Shown: piece by piece, positions 1-10,683 of the stretch | How the letters are laid out: every line of letters begins with the position of its first letter | Position numbering within the stretch: the stretch's first letter is position 1 | From: JANWZL01 sp041640815 | GTDB taxonomy: Bacteria > Pseudomonadota > Gammaproteobacteria > Burkholderiales > Thiobacillaceae | Assembly (NCBI GenBank): GCA_041640815.1 | Contig: JBEPZO010000024.1 | Location: 1 to 30,596, forward strand | Reading direction: 5' to 3' | DNA: 30,596 bases | Notes under the pieces: model-generated | What the model was told of the DNA's origin: nothing | The model's input: the letters and a program-made list of their open reading frames with translations, nothing else | The model's database searches: none | Translations under genes and position numbers: made by a program

Positions 1-66
1 CCTTATCTAGCTGGCGGGCGGATAGCGACTCGGCAATCAGCCAATTTGAATCTGGCAATCTGGATT

Positions 67-142
67 TGGCTCCCCGACCTGGGCTCGAACCAGGGACCTG
101 CGGATTAACAGTCCGTCGCTCTACCGACTGAGCTATCGGGGA
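67..142 (-). tRNA. tRNA-Asn (anticodon GTT)
   Basis: Read on the minus strand the 76 bases fold as a full cloverleaf. The acceptor stem TCCCCGA pairs with TCGGGGA, and the anticodon loop carries GTT between the arms GGACT and the following ATCC. The T-arm contains GGTTCGAGCCC, and CCA is encoded at the 3' end (67-69). It stands alone, with a well-formed promoter just upstream at 154-182. Nothing recognisable lies between its 3' end and the window edge, including no obvious terminator. Confidence 0.97.
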
Positions 143-153
143 ATCAAGGCATA

Positions 154-182
154 ATGATATGCTAAAGGCTTGCTCAGGTCAA
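154..182 (-). promoter_or_regulatory. sigma-70 type promoter of tRNA-Asn
   Basis: On the minus strand TTGACC (177-182) is followed after exactly 17 bases by TATCAT (154-159), and the tRNA 5' end lies 12 bases past the -10 box. Each box is one base from consensus or nearly so. The assignment rests on sequence match and position only. Confidence 0.7.
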
Positions 183-194
183 GAGCCTAGCAGG

Positions 195-249
195 TGTCGC
201 CCAGCGCTCGGCGCCATGGCATGTTCTGGCAGCATACCTGGGGGCGACA
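195..249 (+). repeat. inverted repeat in the gloB leader
   Basis: TGTCGCCC at 195-202 is matched perfectly by GGGCGACA at 242-249. The 39 bases between them hold smaller self-complementary pieces, GGCGCC and an imperfect GGCATG/CATACC. There is no T run behind it, so it does not look like a terminator. It would form a structured 5' leader of gloB if transcription starts upstream. Confidence 0.45.
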
Positions 250-295
250 GCCTAAGGAGAGATGAGGAGAAGATCATCAGCCCCCACTGAAGGCC

Positions 296-1066
296 ATGAA
301 AATCGAAGTATTACCGATTCCCGCCTTGCGGGACAATTACATTTGGTGCTTACATGATGGGCGCTTAGCAGCGATTGTGGACCCTGGTGATCCAGCGCCT
401 GTCGAGGCATGGCTTGAGCGGCGCGGTCTGAGGCTTGCGGCTATTCTGATCACCCATCACCATGCCGATCATGTAGCAGGCGTGAATAGTTTGGTCGCTG
501 CTCATGGATGCCTGGTTTACGGGCCAAGTGATGCGCGCATCAGAGAAGTTACTCAGACCGTTAGTGACGGGGACATCATCGATCTTCCTGTTTCTCAACT
601 GCGTTTGCAAGCCTTATCTGTGCCAGGGCATACACTTGGTCACGTGGCCTACTACGGTCATCGCCACCTGTTCTCTGGCGACACCTTATTTTCCTGTGGC
701 TGTGGTCGCCTGTTCGAGGGCACGCCCCTCCAAATGTATCGATCATTGCTGCGTTTGGCCAGGCTGCCAACAAACACGCTTATCTGTTGTGCGCATGAGT
801 ATACCCTCGACAATATTGCCTTTGCCCGCCACGTCGATACAGAGAATGAGGAGCTTCTTGCTTGGGAGGAGGAGGCTACTCGGTTACACAACGCAGGCCT
901 CCCGACACTACCAGTCGAGCTTTCCCGAGAGTTGCTCATCAACCCTTTCTTGCGCTGTCACGTGCCGCGTATCAAGGCAGCCGCAGAAGAGTGGTCAGGC
1001 ATGCCTCTTAAGCAACCGCACGAGGTCTTTGCTGTCCTGCGGAGGATGAAAGATCTCGCTCTTTAG
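296..1066 (+). CDS. gloB: hydroxyacylglutathione hydrolase (glyoxalase II)
   Basis: The 256-residue product belongs to the metallo-beta-lactamase fold. It should hydrolyse S-lactoylglutathione to D-lactate and glutathione in the cytosol, the second step of methylglyoxal detoxification. The metal-binding THHHADH motif is at residues 53-59, followed by the VPGHTLGH, FSGDTLFSCGCGR and CAHEYT segments that supply the other ligands. The C-terminal region (about 170-256) matches the glyoxalase II helical domain, ending in the family's typical FxVLRxMKD. The start at MKIEVLPIPAL is the family start; the ribosome site before it is poor and very close (GAAGG, two bases from ATG). mltD follows after 93 bases on the same strand, an arrangement common in betaproteobacteria. 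Base composition here is less GC-rich than in the rest of the window. Confidence 0.95.
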   Translation: MKIEVLPIPALRDNYIWCLHDGRLAAIVDPGDPAPVEAWLERRGLRLAAILITHHHADHVAGVNSLVAAHGCLVYGPSDARIREVTQTVSDGDIIDLPVSQLRLQALSVPGHTLGHVAYYGHRHLFSGDTLFSCGCGRLFEGTPLQMYRSLLRLARLPTNTLICCAHEYTLDNIAFARHVDTENEELLAWEEEATRLHNAGLPTLPVELSRELLINPFLRCHVPRIKAAAEEWSGMPLKQPHEVFAVLRRMKDLAL

Positions 1067-1101
1067 CGCCGACAAATGCTGATTCTTCAGTATCACATTA
1101 C

Positions 1102-1130
1102 TTGCTGGTCGCCAAATTTTCATGTATTAT
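1102..1130 (+). promoter_or_regulatory. possible promoter of mltD
   Basis: TTGCTG (1102-1107) and TATTAT (1125-1130) are separated by 17 bases, about 30 bases before the mltD start. The -10 box matches 5 of 6 consensus bases and the -35 only 3 of 6, so this is tentative. Confidence 0.35.
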
Positions 1131-1159
1131 TTGTTACGTAGCAATTTATACTCCGCACG

Positions 1160-2347
1160 ATGCAAGTCACGCCGTTACTGATCGCTGCGCTTTTAGTCCT
1201 AGTCGGTCCGGTGAGCAAGGCTGATTTCTACGAAGCTGGAGCAATCCCGCGACTGAAAATCAGCTATACTTTAAATAGTTTAGCTACCTCGAGCCGGCCG
1301 CATGACTTATGGGAAAGAATACGTTCGGGTTTTCGCCTTGCTGAGGTAGACCCCGAACTCACACGCCGTCATGAGCAATGGTATATCGAGCGATCAGACT
1401 ATCTGTTGCGGGCTATCGAACGCAGCCGCCCCTACCTCTACCACATTGTCGATGAAGTCGATAGGCGCGGTATGCCCATGGAGGTAGCATTGCTGCCTTT
1501 GGTCGAATCCGCTTTCAACCCTATGGCTCAATCCTCAAAAAAGGCTGCCGGTATATGGCAATTCATTCCTTCTACCGGCCGTGTCTTCGGTCTGCAGCAA
1601 AACGCTTGGTACGATGGCCGTCGTGACGTACTGGCTGCCACCCGCGCCGCGCTAGATTATCTGCAAACGCTGCACAGGCAATTCGGTGCCTGGGATCTCG
1701 CCCTAGCCGCTTATAACTGTGGCGAGGGTTGCGTGGCGCGCGCCATCGCGCGCAACAAGATGCGCGGTCTCCCCACCGCTTATGCAGCGCTGCCACTGCC
1801 CACTGAGACACGACATTACGTGCCCAAGTTACTTGCCTTGCGCAACCTGATCACCGACCCCTCTAGCGCGGGGCTAAGCCTGCAATCGATCGAAAACGAG
1901 CCCTATTTTGTGCAGGTGAGTATCAGCCAGCCTATGCCTACCCACCAAGCTGCCAAGCTCGCTGATCTAAGCATAGAAGAATTCCTCATCCTCAACCCTG
2001 CCTTCCGGCGTCGTGTCATTCATACTGACACGCCTGGCGTACTTCTATTGCCGGCAGACAAAGTTGAGGTGTTTCATTCCAACCTCAAGCGCAAGACAGA
2101 ACAAAAAGATAGCCTGCAGGCATACCAAGGCCGTAAAGGGGAATCGGTTAAGGCTATTGCCCAGCGTTTCGGTGTAAGCATGTCCTGGCTGAGAGAACAC
2201 AATCCTTTGCGATCGATGCGTGGCAGACTGGTTGCTGACCAACTCCTCTATGTCCCTGTCAAATCATCATCTGGCGCACGGCTAGTGCATTCAGTCCCGA
2301 ACGCTAGCGGCGAAGCTGAAAGTAGACAGCGCGGTGGCGAGACCTAA
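1160..2347 (+). CDS. mltD: membrane-bound lytic murein transglycosylase D
   Basis: A 395-residue exported enzyme that would cleave the MurNAc-GlcNAc bond of peptidoglycan, leaving 1,6-anhydromuramic acid ends. Residues 1-21 form a signal peptide. The SLT domain spans roughly 85-240: it has the catalytic Glu at residue 116 in LVESAFNP, followed by KKAAGIWQFIPSTGR and the ALAAYNCGEG segment typical of family 1 transglycosylases. One LysM domain is recognisable at about 318-366, ending in LLYVPV. E. coli MltD carries two LysM repeats, so this protein is shorter at the C-terminus; the 240-315 region may hold a diverged first one. I see no lipobox cysteine in the signal peptide, so it may be periplasmic rather than a lipoprotein. 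It is downstream of gloB and probably has its own promoter. Confidence 0.93.
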   Translation: MQVTPLLIAALLVLVGPVSKADFYEAGAIPRLKISYTLNSLATSSRPHDLWERIRSGFRLAEVDPELTRRHEQWYIERSDYLLRAIERSRPYLYHIVDEVDRRGMPMEVALLPLVESAFNPMAQSSKKAAGIWQFIPSTGRVFGLQQNAWYDGRRDVLAATRAALDYLQTLHRQFGAWDLALAAYNCGEGCVARAIARNKMRGLPTAYAALPLPTETRHYVPKLLALRNLITDPSSAGLSLQSIENEPYFVQVSISQPMPTHQAAKLADLSIEEFLILNPAFRRRVIHTDTPGVLLLPADKVEVFHSNLKRKTEQKDSLQAYQGRKGESVKAIAQRFGVSMSWLREHNPLRSMRGRLVADQLLYVPVKSSSGARLVHSVPNASGEAESRQRGGET

Positions 2348-2659
2348 TTAACCTCTGCCTTTCTTGCTACGCGCCCCTGGCCTAAGAAACGCTTGCGAGC
2401 GAACGTCTACGTCTGTAGACGTGCACTTCCCTCACCCAGCTTCGTAATACTTAACAACAGGGGCAATATTCACCCCCTGTACTACACCCTTACTGAGGCA
2501 GTAAGTGATGCTTTTGTTTTTTCCGACAGCGCATGGCATCTCCCAATCGCCTATGAAGCCCTCTGTGCTACCCAGGTGGCCCACAGCCTGCGACCCACAA
2601 CGAATGGCCGATGCGACCGTCGAGTATAATTCCACCCTCTTACTCAAGAGGATCACGTC
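2348..2659 (+). other. intergenic region with two inverted repeats and the fabI promoter
   Basis: This 312-base gap between mltD and fabI has no convincing gene; the short open frames in it lack ribosome sites and overlap the fabI promoter. It holds two clean inverted repeats: ACGTCTAC/GTAGACGT (2403-2410 and 2415-2422, 4-base loop) and ACAGGGG/CCCCTGT (2457-2463 and 2474-2480, 10-base loop). Neither is followed by a T run. A good -10 box lies at 2625-2630. Confidence 0.5.
2625..2630 (+). promoter_or_regulatory. -10 box of the fabI promoter
   Basis: A perfect TATAAT sits 30 bases before the fabI start codon, giving a predicted start of transcription near 2637 and a short leader. The -35 region (about 2602-2607, GAATGG) is far from consensus, so the promoter may depend on an activator, perhaps through the inverted repeats upstream. 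Confidence 0.5.
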
Positions 2660-3451
2660 ATGGGCTTTCTTGCCGGCAAGAAAATACTGATCACCGGGCT
2701 TATCAGCAACCGTTCCATCGCCTACGGGATCGCCCAGGCTTGCAAGCGTGAGGGTGCAGAGCTGGCCTTCAGCTACCAAGGCGAACGCGCCCGGGACCGC
2801 GTCATCGAGTTAGCGGCCAGAGACTTCGACTCGAAGCTGTGTTTCGATTGCGATGTCACTAGCGACGAGCAGATCGAGCAGCTGTTCCAGGACCTGGGCC
2901 GCCACTGGGATGGCCTGGATGGCATCGTCCACTCCATCGCCTTCGTGCCGAAACAGGCCTTGGCGGGAGACTATCTGGAAAGCGTCAACCGGGAATACTT
3001 CCGCATCGCCCACGATGTCTCCAGCTACTCCTTCACCGCCCTGGCCAAGGCCGGGTTACCCATGATGCTCGGCCGCAAGGCGGCGCTGCTCACCCTGACC
3101 TATCTCGGCGCCGTGCGCTCGGTGCCGCACTACAACGTCATGGGGCTGGCCAAGGCCAGCCTCGAGTCGTCCGTCTATTACCTCGCCGCCAGTCTGGGGC
3201 CGCGCGGCATTCGCGTCAACGGCCTGTCCGCCGGCCCGATCAAGACCTTGGCCGCATCCGGCATTGCCGACTTCAGCAAACTGCTCGCTTGGGCGGAGAA
3301 ACACTCGCCATTGCGCCGCAACGTGACCATCGAGGAGGTGGGCAACGTCGCCGCCTTCCTGCTCTCTGACCTAGCCTCGGGCATCACCGGCGAGATCACC
3401 TATGTTGATGCCGGCTTCAACAGCACGGCCGGCCTGGCGGTGAGCGAGTAA
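2660..3451 (+). CDS. fabI: enoyl-[acyl-carrier-protein] reductase (NADH)
   Basis: A 263-residue cytosolic short-chain dehydrogenase of the FabI type, which reduces trans-2-enoyl-ACP in the last step of each fatty acid elongation cycle. The N-terminal GKKILITGLISNRSIAYGIA is the characteristic FabI cofactor loop. The catalytic pair of tyrosines and the lysine are in TYLGAVRSVPHYNVMGLAK, near residues 147-164, with the FabI spacing Tyr-x6-Lys rather than the usual Tyr-x3-Lys of the fold. SAGPIKTLAASGI follows, where the substrate-binding helix and inhibitor-contacting region lie. Length is as expected. ATG 2660 has a good ribosome site, AAGAGGA at 2646-2652. A hairpin after the stop at 3475-3507 may end the transcript. 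Confidence 0.96.
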   Translation: MGFLAGKKILITGLISNRSIAYGIAQACKREGAELAFSYQGERARDRVIELAARDFDSKLCFDCDVTSDEQIEQLFQDLGRHWDGLDGIVHSIAFVPKQALAGDYLESVNREYFRIAHDVSSYSFTALAKAGLPMMLGRKAALLTLTYLGAVRSVPHYNVMGLAKASLESSVYYLAASLGPRGIRVNGLSAGPIKTLAASGIADFSKLLAWAEKHSPLRRNVTIEEVGNVAAFLLSDLASGITGEITYVDAGFNSTAGLAVSE

Positions 3452-3474
3452 GCGGCCGAGAGATATCGGCGCTG

Positions 3475-3507
3475 CGCGGCGCGCACGCTTCCATGCGCCG
3501 CGATTTT
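3475..3507 (+). terminator. probable intrinsic terminator after fabI
   Basis: CGCGGCGC (3475-3482) pairs perfectly with GCGCCGCG (3495-3502) across a 12-base loop and is followed by ATTTT. The T run is short, so termination may be partial. Confidence 0.5.
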
Positions 3508-3782
3508 CCAGCTACCGCCGCGGGCGGCTTTCGTCTCAACCCAGAGTGTCCTCGAGGACGCAGGAAGACGCGAAGCGCATGCGCGAGGTTGCCTAGAGCA
3601 AGACGGTCACAGGCAAGGCTATACACCTGGCCGAGCAGTTGAGCACAAGCTGGCCGAGAGGGGGTGAGGGGGGGTCGCGTAGCCACCGCGCGTCTGCGCA
3701 GCGCGGCCGAGTCATAGCAGGCGGGTCATGCGGGCAAGCGCCGATCGCAGGAAAACCGGCGTTCAAGCCGCTCGCCTTGCGG
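3508..3782. other. intergenic region between convergent fabI and ppiD
   Basis: About 275 GC-rich bases with no supportable gene; overlapping open frames on both strands are full of Arg, Pro and Ser as expected from chance GC-rich reading. A 12-base palindrome, GTCCTCGAGGAC, lies at 3548-3559. I find no clear terminator for ppiD here. Confidence 0.5.
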
Positions 3783-5654
3783 TCATTCCGCTTTGCGTTC
3801 GATGAAGGCCTGGTTGACCTCGATCTTGGCCTGCGCGCGCAAGTCGGCCAGCAGCGCCCGCAACTCGTCCTGGGCAACGAGCCGCTGCAAGTCTCGGCGG
3901 ATGAGGCGCAGCTGGTCCTCGGGCACCTGACCTTGAGTCACGCGGTTGATGCGATAGAGTCGATAACCCTCGCGGGTCTCGACGCCGACGTAGGCTGGCA
4001 GACGGTCGGTCCGCGCCCGGTATATCGCCCTCACCGCCTCGGGCGGTAGGCTGAGCGGTCGCATACGCGTCAAGGTCATGGCAGCGCCCATCCCCGGCAC
4101 AGCCTCGCTAGCCTGGGCAGCCTTGAGCGCTTGCTGCCCGGCAGCAATGGCCTTTGCGCGTGCCGCCTTGGTCGCGAGCTTCAGCCGTATCTCGCCCGCC
4201 ACCTCCGGCAGGGGACGCAACCCTTCGGGCCGATGCGCCAACACGCGTGCGGAAACCAGCACGTTGGGCGCCACCTCGATCGCCTCGGTATTGTGCTTCC
4301 TCACCAACGCCTCTTCGCTAAACAAGGCATCGAGTAGGCGCGGGTTGGCGAGCATCGCCGGATCTGCCGCCTGGCGACTGATCCAGCCGCTCTCCTTCAG
4401 GGGCAGATTGAGTGCCTGGGCCACTTGCTCCAGGCTTTCGGGCTGCTCGTAGACCAAATTGCTGAATCGTTCCGCCGCCTCGGCGAAGCGGCGCTGTGCT
4501 TCCTGCTGCCGCAGCGCCTCGATGATCTCGCTTTTGACGACTTCAAAGCCGAGTTTTTTGCCGGGGATGATCGCGTCGAGCCGGATGATGTGGTAGCCGA
4601 ATTCCGTCTCCACCAGGCCGCGGATCTCTCCCGGTTGCATGGTGAAGACGGCATCGGCGAACGGCTTGACCATCATGTCACGGCTGAAGCTGCCGAGATC
4701 GCCCCCCCGCTCGGCCGATAACGGGTCCTGTGAATGCGCCCGCGCCAACTTCTCGAATAGGGCCGGGTTGCGTTGCACCTCTTGCAACAGCTGCTGCGCC
4801 TTGGCACGCGCCGCCTGCCTGCCCTGGGCATCCATGGCCGCATCTGCGCGGATGAGAATATGGCTGGCCCGCCGCTGCTCGGGTTCTTGGTAGCGCGAGG
4901 GATTGGCCTCGTAATACTGGCGTGCCGCTGCTGGGTCGATGTCGATCTGCTTGGCAAGGATATCGGGACTGAGCACGAGGTACTGCACTCGGACCTGGGC
5001 CGGTGTCATGTACTCCTGCCGGTGGGCGTTGTACTCCGCCTCAATTGCGCGCGCGTCGATCTCTATGTCGGCGAGATATTGATTGAGGTCGAAGACACGC
5101 TCTTGAACCTCGCGCGCTTCGGCCAGAAGCCGACCCAGGCGCGAGGCCACCGTCCGGGGCATGACAGCACCCTCAGCGTACGCCGCCTGGATCTGCTGGA
5201 GCAGCAACGCTTGACGCACCATGCGATCGAAGTGCGCTGGGGTCATCCCGCGGCTACGCAGCCACGCATCTAGTTTCTGCTGGGAGAACTTGCCGTTATC
5301 CTGAAATGGCGTGAGTTCGAGCAAGAAGGCGGAGACCTGAGCATCCGTGACCTGCAGGCCGGCACGCGTGGCCACCCTCGTCAGAAGGCGCGTATTGACC
5401 AGCTGATCCAACACCCGTTGACGCAAGGCCGGGTCGTCAGCAGCCTGCTGCCCCAGCTGCTCCTGCTGTTGGCGTAGCGTATCGAGGAACTCCTGCTGGC
5501 TGATGACCTCACCGTCGATGCTCACCGCTGGCAACGCCTGGGCACCGCCCTCGAAATACCAGTTGATGCCCCAGACGGCAAAGGTCAGGGCGATGAAGCC
5601 GAGGATGAGCTTGGCAATCCAACCCTGGGCACGGTTTCTGATGGCTTCGAGCAT
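3783..5654 (-). CDS. ppiD: periplasmic folding chaperone / peptidyl-prolyl isomerase D
   Basis: A 623-residue inner-membrane-anchored chaperone that meets proteins leaving the Sec translocon. One transmembrane segment lies near residues 16-36 (LILGFIALTFAVWGI), after a short positively charged cytoplasmic tip that matches the family start MLEAIRNRAQG. A SurA-like N-terminal chaperone region (about 40-200) is followed by one parvulin (PpiC) domain at about 258-355, with RRASHILI at its start and FGYHIIRLD at its end. The remaining C-terminal region is typical of PpiD. The size equals that of E. coli PpiD. It is the last gene of the clpX-lon-hupB-tRNA order. An intrinsic terminator lies only about 15 bases before the start codon, leaving almost no room for a separate promoter. 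Confidence 0.94.
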   Translation of the reverse strand: MLEAIRNRAQGWIAKLILGFIALTFAVWGINWYFEGGAQALPAVSIDGEVISQQEFLDTLRQQQEQLGQQAADDPALRQRVLDQLVNTRLLTRVATRAGLQVTDAQVSAFLLELTPFQDNGKFSQQKLDAWLRSRGMTPAHFDRMVRQALLLQQIQAAYAEGAVMPRTVASRLGRLLAEAREVQERVFDLNQYLADIEIDARAIEAEYNAHRQEYMTPAQVRVQYLVLSPDILAKQIDIDPAAARQYYEANPSRYQEPEQRRASHILIRADAAMDAQGRQAARAKAQQLLQEVQRNPALFEKLARAHSQDPLSAERGGDLGSFSRDMMVKPFADAVFTMQPGEIRGLVETEFGYHIIRLDAIIPGKKLGFEVVKSEIIEALRQQEAQRRFAEAAERFSNLVYEQPESLEQVAQALNLPLKESGWISRQAADPAMLANPRLLDALFSEEALVRKHNTEAIEVAPNVLVSARVLAHRPEGLRPLPEVAGEIRLKLATKAARAKAIAAGQQALKAAQASEAVPGMGAAMTLTRMRPLSLPPEAVRAIYRARTDRLPAYVGVETREGYRLYRINRVTQGQVPEDQLRLIRRDLQRLVAQDELRALLADLRAQAKIEVNQAFIERKAE

Positions 5655-5668
5655 GTGCTTAACCTAAG

Positions 5669-5696
5669 AAAAAAGGCGAACTCGCGTTCGCCTTTT
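5669..5696 (-). terminator. intrinsic terminator of the hupB-tRNA transcript, directly before ppiD
   Basis: AAAAGGCGAAC (5671-5681) and GTTCGCCTTTT (5686-5696) form a perfect 11-base-pair stem with a 4-base loop. Read on the minus strand it is followed by six T (5674-5669). It lies 8 bases past the tRNA-Asp 3' end and ends 15 bases before the ppiD start codon. Confidence 0.85.
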
Positions 5697-5703
5697 GGGG
5701 AAT

Positions 5704-5780
5704 TGGCGGAGTGGACGGGACTCGAACCCGCGACCCCCGGCGTGACAGGCCGGTATTCTAACCGACTGAACTACCACTCC
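5704..5780 (-). tRNA. tRNA-Asp (anticodon GTC)
   Basis: The 77-base minus-strand cloverleaf has acceptor stem GGAGTGG/CCACTCC, anticodon GTC in CCTGTCACG, T-arm GGGTTCGAGTCCC and an encoded CCA at 5704-5706. It lies 18 bases downstream of tRNA-Val and just before a strong terminator, so it is likely cut from the hupB or tRNA-Val transcript. Confidence 0.97.
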
Positions 5781-5798
5781 TGAAAACGTCTAACCCGC

Positions 5799-5874
5799 TG
5801 GTGGGTGCTGACGGAATCGAACCGCCGACTTTCGCCTTGTAAGGGCGACGCTCTACCAGCTGAGCTAAGCACCC
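5799..5874 (-). tRNA. tRNA-Val (anticodon TAC)
   Basis: The 76-base minus-strand cloverleaf has acceptor stem GGGTGCT/AGCACCC, anticodon TAC in CCTTACAAG, T-arm GCGGTTCGATTCCGT and encoded CCA. It begins 11 bases after the hupB stop with no promoter visible in that gap, so it is probably co-transcribed with hupB. Confidence 0.97.
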
Positions 5875-5885
5875 TACAAAGCGGG

Positions 5886-6158
5886 TTAGTTTACAGAATC
5901 TTTCAGCGCTTTGCCAGCCCTAAACTTCGGCACTTTTGCAGCCTTGATTTTAATCGTAGCACCAGTACGCGGATTGCGGCCAGTCCTGGCGGCGCGCTTG
6001 CCGACATAGAAGGTGCCAAACCCGACCAAGGTGACCATATCCCCCTTTTTCAAGGCCTTCTTGATCGCATCGATTGCCCCATCGAGGGCACGCCCGGCAG
6101 CAGCCTTGGAGATGTCGGCAGAGGCAGCGATGGCCTCGATCAGTTCAGATTTATTCAC
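5886..6158 (-). CDS. hupB: DNA-binding protein HU-beta
   Basis: A 90-residue nucleoid protein of the HU/IHF family that bends and compacts DNA as a dimer. The start MNKSELIEAIA, the VTLVGFGTF core and the DNA-binding arm GRNPRTGATIKI (about 61-72) are those of HU, with lengths exactly as expected. The start codon is GTG at 6158-6156, preceded on the minus strand by AAGGGGG at 6170-6164. A strong promoter is visible at 6209-6238, in the gap after lon, so HU can be made independently of lon. Two tRNA genes follow in the same direction. Confidence 0.97.
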   Translation of the reverse strand: MNKSELIEAIAASADISKAAAGRALDGAIDAIKKALKKGDMVTLVGFGTFYVGKRAARTGRNPRTGATIKIKAAKVPKFRAGKALKDSVN

Positions 6159-6208
6159 AAAAACCCCCTTTCTCTTACTTGGTGGCAGCGCGAAAATTAC
6201 TATTGTGC

Positions 6209-6238
6209 TTTATAGCAATGCGGAAAAAAGGGTGTCAA
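6209..6238 (-). promoter_or_regulatory. sigma-70 type promoter of hupB
   Basis: On the minus strand a perfect TTGACA (6238-6233) is followed after 18 bases by TATAAA (6214-6209). It lies in the 102-base gap between the lon stop and the hupB start, about 50 bases before the HU start codon. Confidence 0.75.
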
Positions 6239-6260
6239 GCGGACCTGCTTGCGACAGGCT

Positions 6261-8672
<2,412 letters not shown>

Positions 8673-8756
8673 AGCGTGTCCTCAATCGGCCGGGTGTTTG
8701 ATTGATACAACCGGAAGTCTCGCTGCATACAACTGAGTTACAGGGATTCTGAAGCT

Positions 8757-10022
8757 TCAAGAGTGCACAGCTTTGGCTTGCTCTGCGTAGATCAGCAGCG
8801 GTTTGCCTTCCTGTGTAACAACCTTGTCATCGACAACCACCTTGACCACATCGCGCAAGCTGGGGAGTTCGAACATGGTGTCAAGCAAGCAGTGCTCAAG
8901 GATGGAACGCAAGCCCCTAGCCCCCGTCTTGCGTTTCAAGGCTGCACGAGCAATTGCCTGTAACGCCTCTTCACGGAACTCAAGTTCGACCCCCTCCATC
9001 TTGAAGAGTTTCTGGAACTGTTTGACAAGAGCATTTTTGGGCTCAGTTAAGATCTGCACCAGCGCTTGCTCGTCGAGTTCATGCAACGTGGCGATCACGG
9101 GCAACCGCCCGACGAACTCGGGGATCAGACCGTATTTGATCAGATCCTCGGGCTCGACCATGCGCAACACCTCGGTCAGCCTCTTGCGGTCGTCTTTGCT
9201 TCTGACCTCGGCACCGAAACCGATGCCCGACTTCTCCGTACGGTTGCGGATCACGTTTTCCAAGCCGCTGAAGGCGCCACCGCAGATGAATAGGATGTTG
9301 GTGGTATCGACCTGGATGTATTCCTGGTTCGGGTGCTTGCGCCCACCCTGTGGCGGCACGGAGGCGATGGTGCCCTCGATGAGCTTCAGGAGCGCCTGCT
9401 GCACCCCTTCGCCAGAGACGTCACGGGTAATGGAGGGGTTGTCCGACTTGCGCGAGATCTTGTCGATCTCATCGATGTAGACGATGCCGGTCTGAGCCTT
9501 CTCGACGTCATAGTCGCACTTCTGCAACAGCTTTTGGATGATGTTCTCGACGTCCTCCCCGACATAGCCGGCCTCGGTCAAGGTGGTGGCATCGGCGATC
9601 ACGAACGGCACATTCAGCAGCCTGGCTAAGGTCTGGGCGAGCAAAGTCTTGCCCGAGCCCGTGGGTCCGATGAGCAGGATGTTGCTCTTGGCCAGCTCGA
9701 CATCGTCATTTTGGGCGTTGGGCTGGCGCAGCCGCTTGTAGTGGTTGTAGACAGCCACGGAGAGGGCGCGCTTGGCCATGTCTTGGCCGATCACGTACTG
9801 ATCCAAAACTTGACAAATCTCTTTAGGGGTCGGCAGCCGGTCACCCTCACCCTTGCCCTCAGCGCCGTTTGAAATCTCTTCGCGCAGGATATCGTTACAC
9901 AGCGCGACACACTCATCGCAGATAAACACCGACGGCCCGGCGATCAGCTTGCGCACCTCGTGCTGGCTCTTGCCGCAAAAAGAACAGTACAGGAGTTTGT
10001 CGCTGCCCGATTTGTCTGCCAT
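8757..10022 (-). CDS. clpX: ATP-dependent Clp protease ATP-binding subunit ClpX
   Basis: A 421-residue AAA+ unfoldase that feeds tagged substrates to ClpP. The N-terminal zinc-binding domain has cysteines at residues 13, 16, 35 and 38. The AAA+ module follows with Walker A GPTGSGKT, Walker B IVYIDEIDKI, and the ClpP-docking IGF loop in KSGIGFGAEV. The open frame continues upstream of position 10022, but MADKSGSDK is the family start, so the upstream part is excluded. The ribosome site before this ATG is weak. The gene follows clpP by 37 bases and is presumably co-transcribed with it from the tRNA-Leu/tig side. Confidence 0.97.
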   Translation of the reverse strand: MADKSGSDKLLYCSFCGKSQHEVRKLIAGPSVFICDECVALCNDILREEISNGAEGKGEGDRLPTPKEICQVLDQYVIGQDMAKRALSVAVYNHYKRLRQPNAQNDDVELAKSNILLIGPTGSGKTLLAQTLARLLNVPFVIADATTLTEAGYVGEDVENIIQKLLQKCDYDVEKAQTGIVYIDEIDKISRKSDNPSITRDVSGEGVQQALLKLIEGTIASVPPQGGRKHPNQEYIQVDTTNILFICGGAFSGLENVIRNRTEKSGIGFGAEVRSKDDRKRLTEVLRMVEPEDLIKYGLIPEFVGRLPVIATLHELDEQALVQILTEPKNALVKQFQKLFKMEGVELEFREEALQAIARAALKRKTGARGLRSILEHCLLDTMFELPSLRDVVKVVVDDKVVTQEGKPLLIYAEQAKAVHS

Positions 10023-10059
10023 CTTTAGCTGTCCAAATACCCGAATGATTTTCTCAAGT

Positions 10060-10682
<623 letters not shown>

Positions 10683-10683
<1 letters not shown>

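Noticed and set aside
2393..2629. 78-codon open frame between mltD and fabI
   Set aside because: No ribosome site; it runs through two inverted repeats and into the fabI promoter.
8673..8756. Heat-shock (sigma-32) promoter before lon
   Set aside because: A CTTGAA is present at the end of clpX, but no CCCCAT-like -10 box lies at the right distance.
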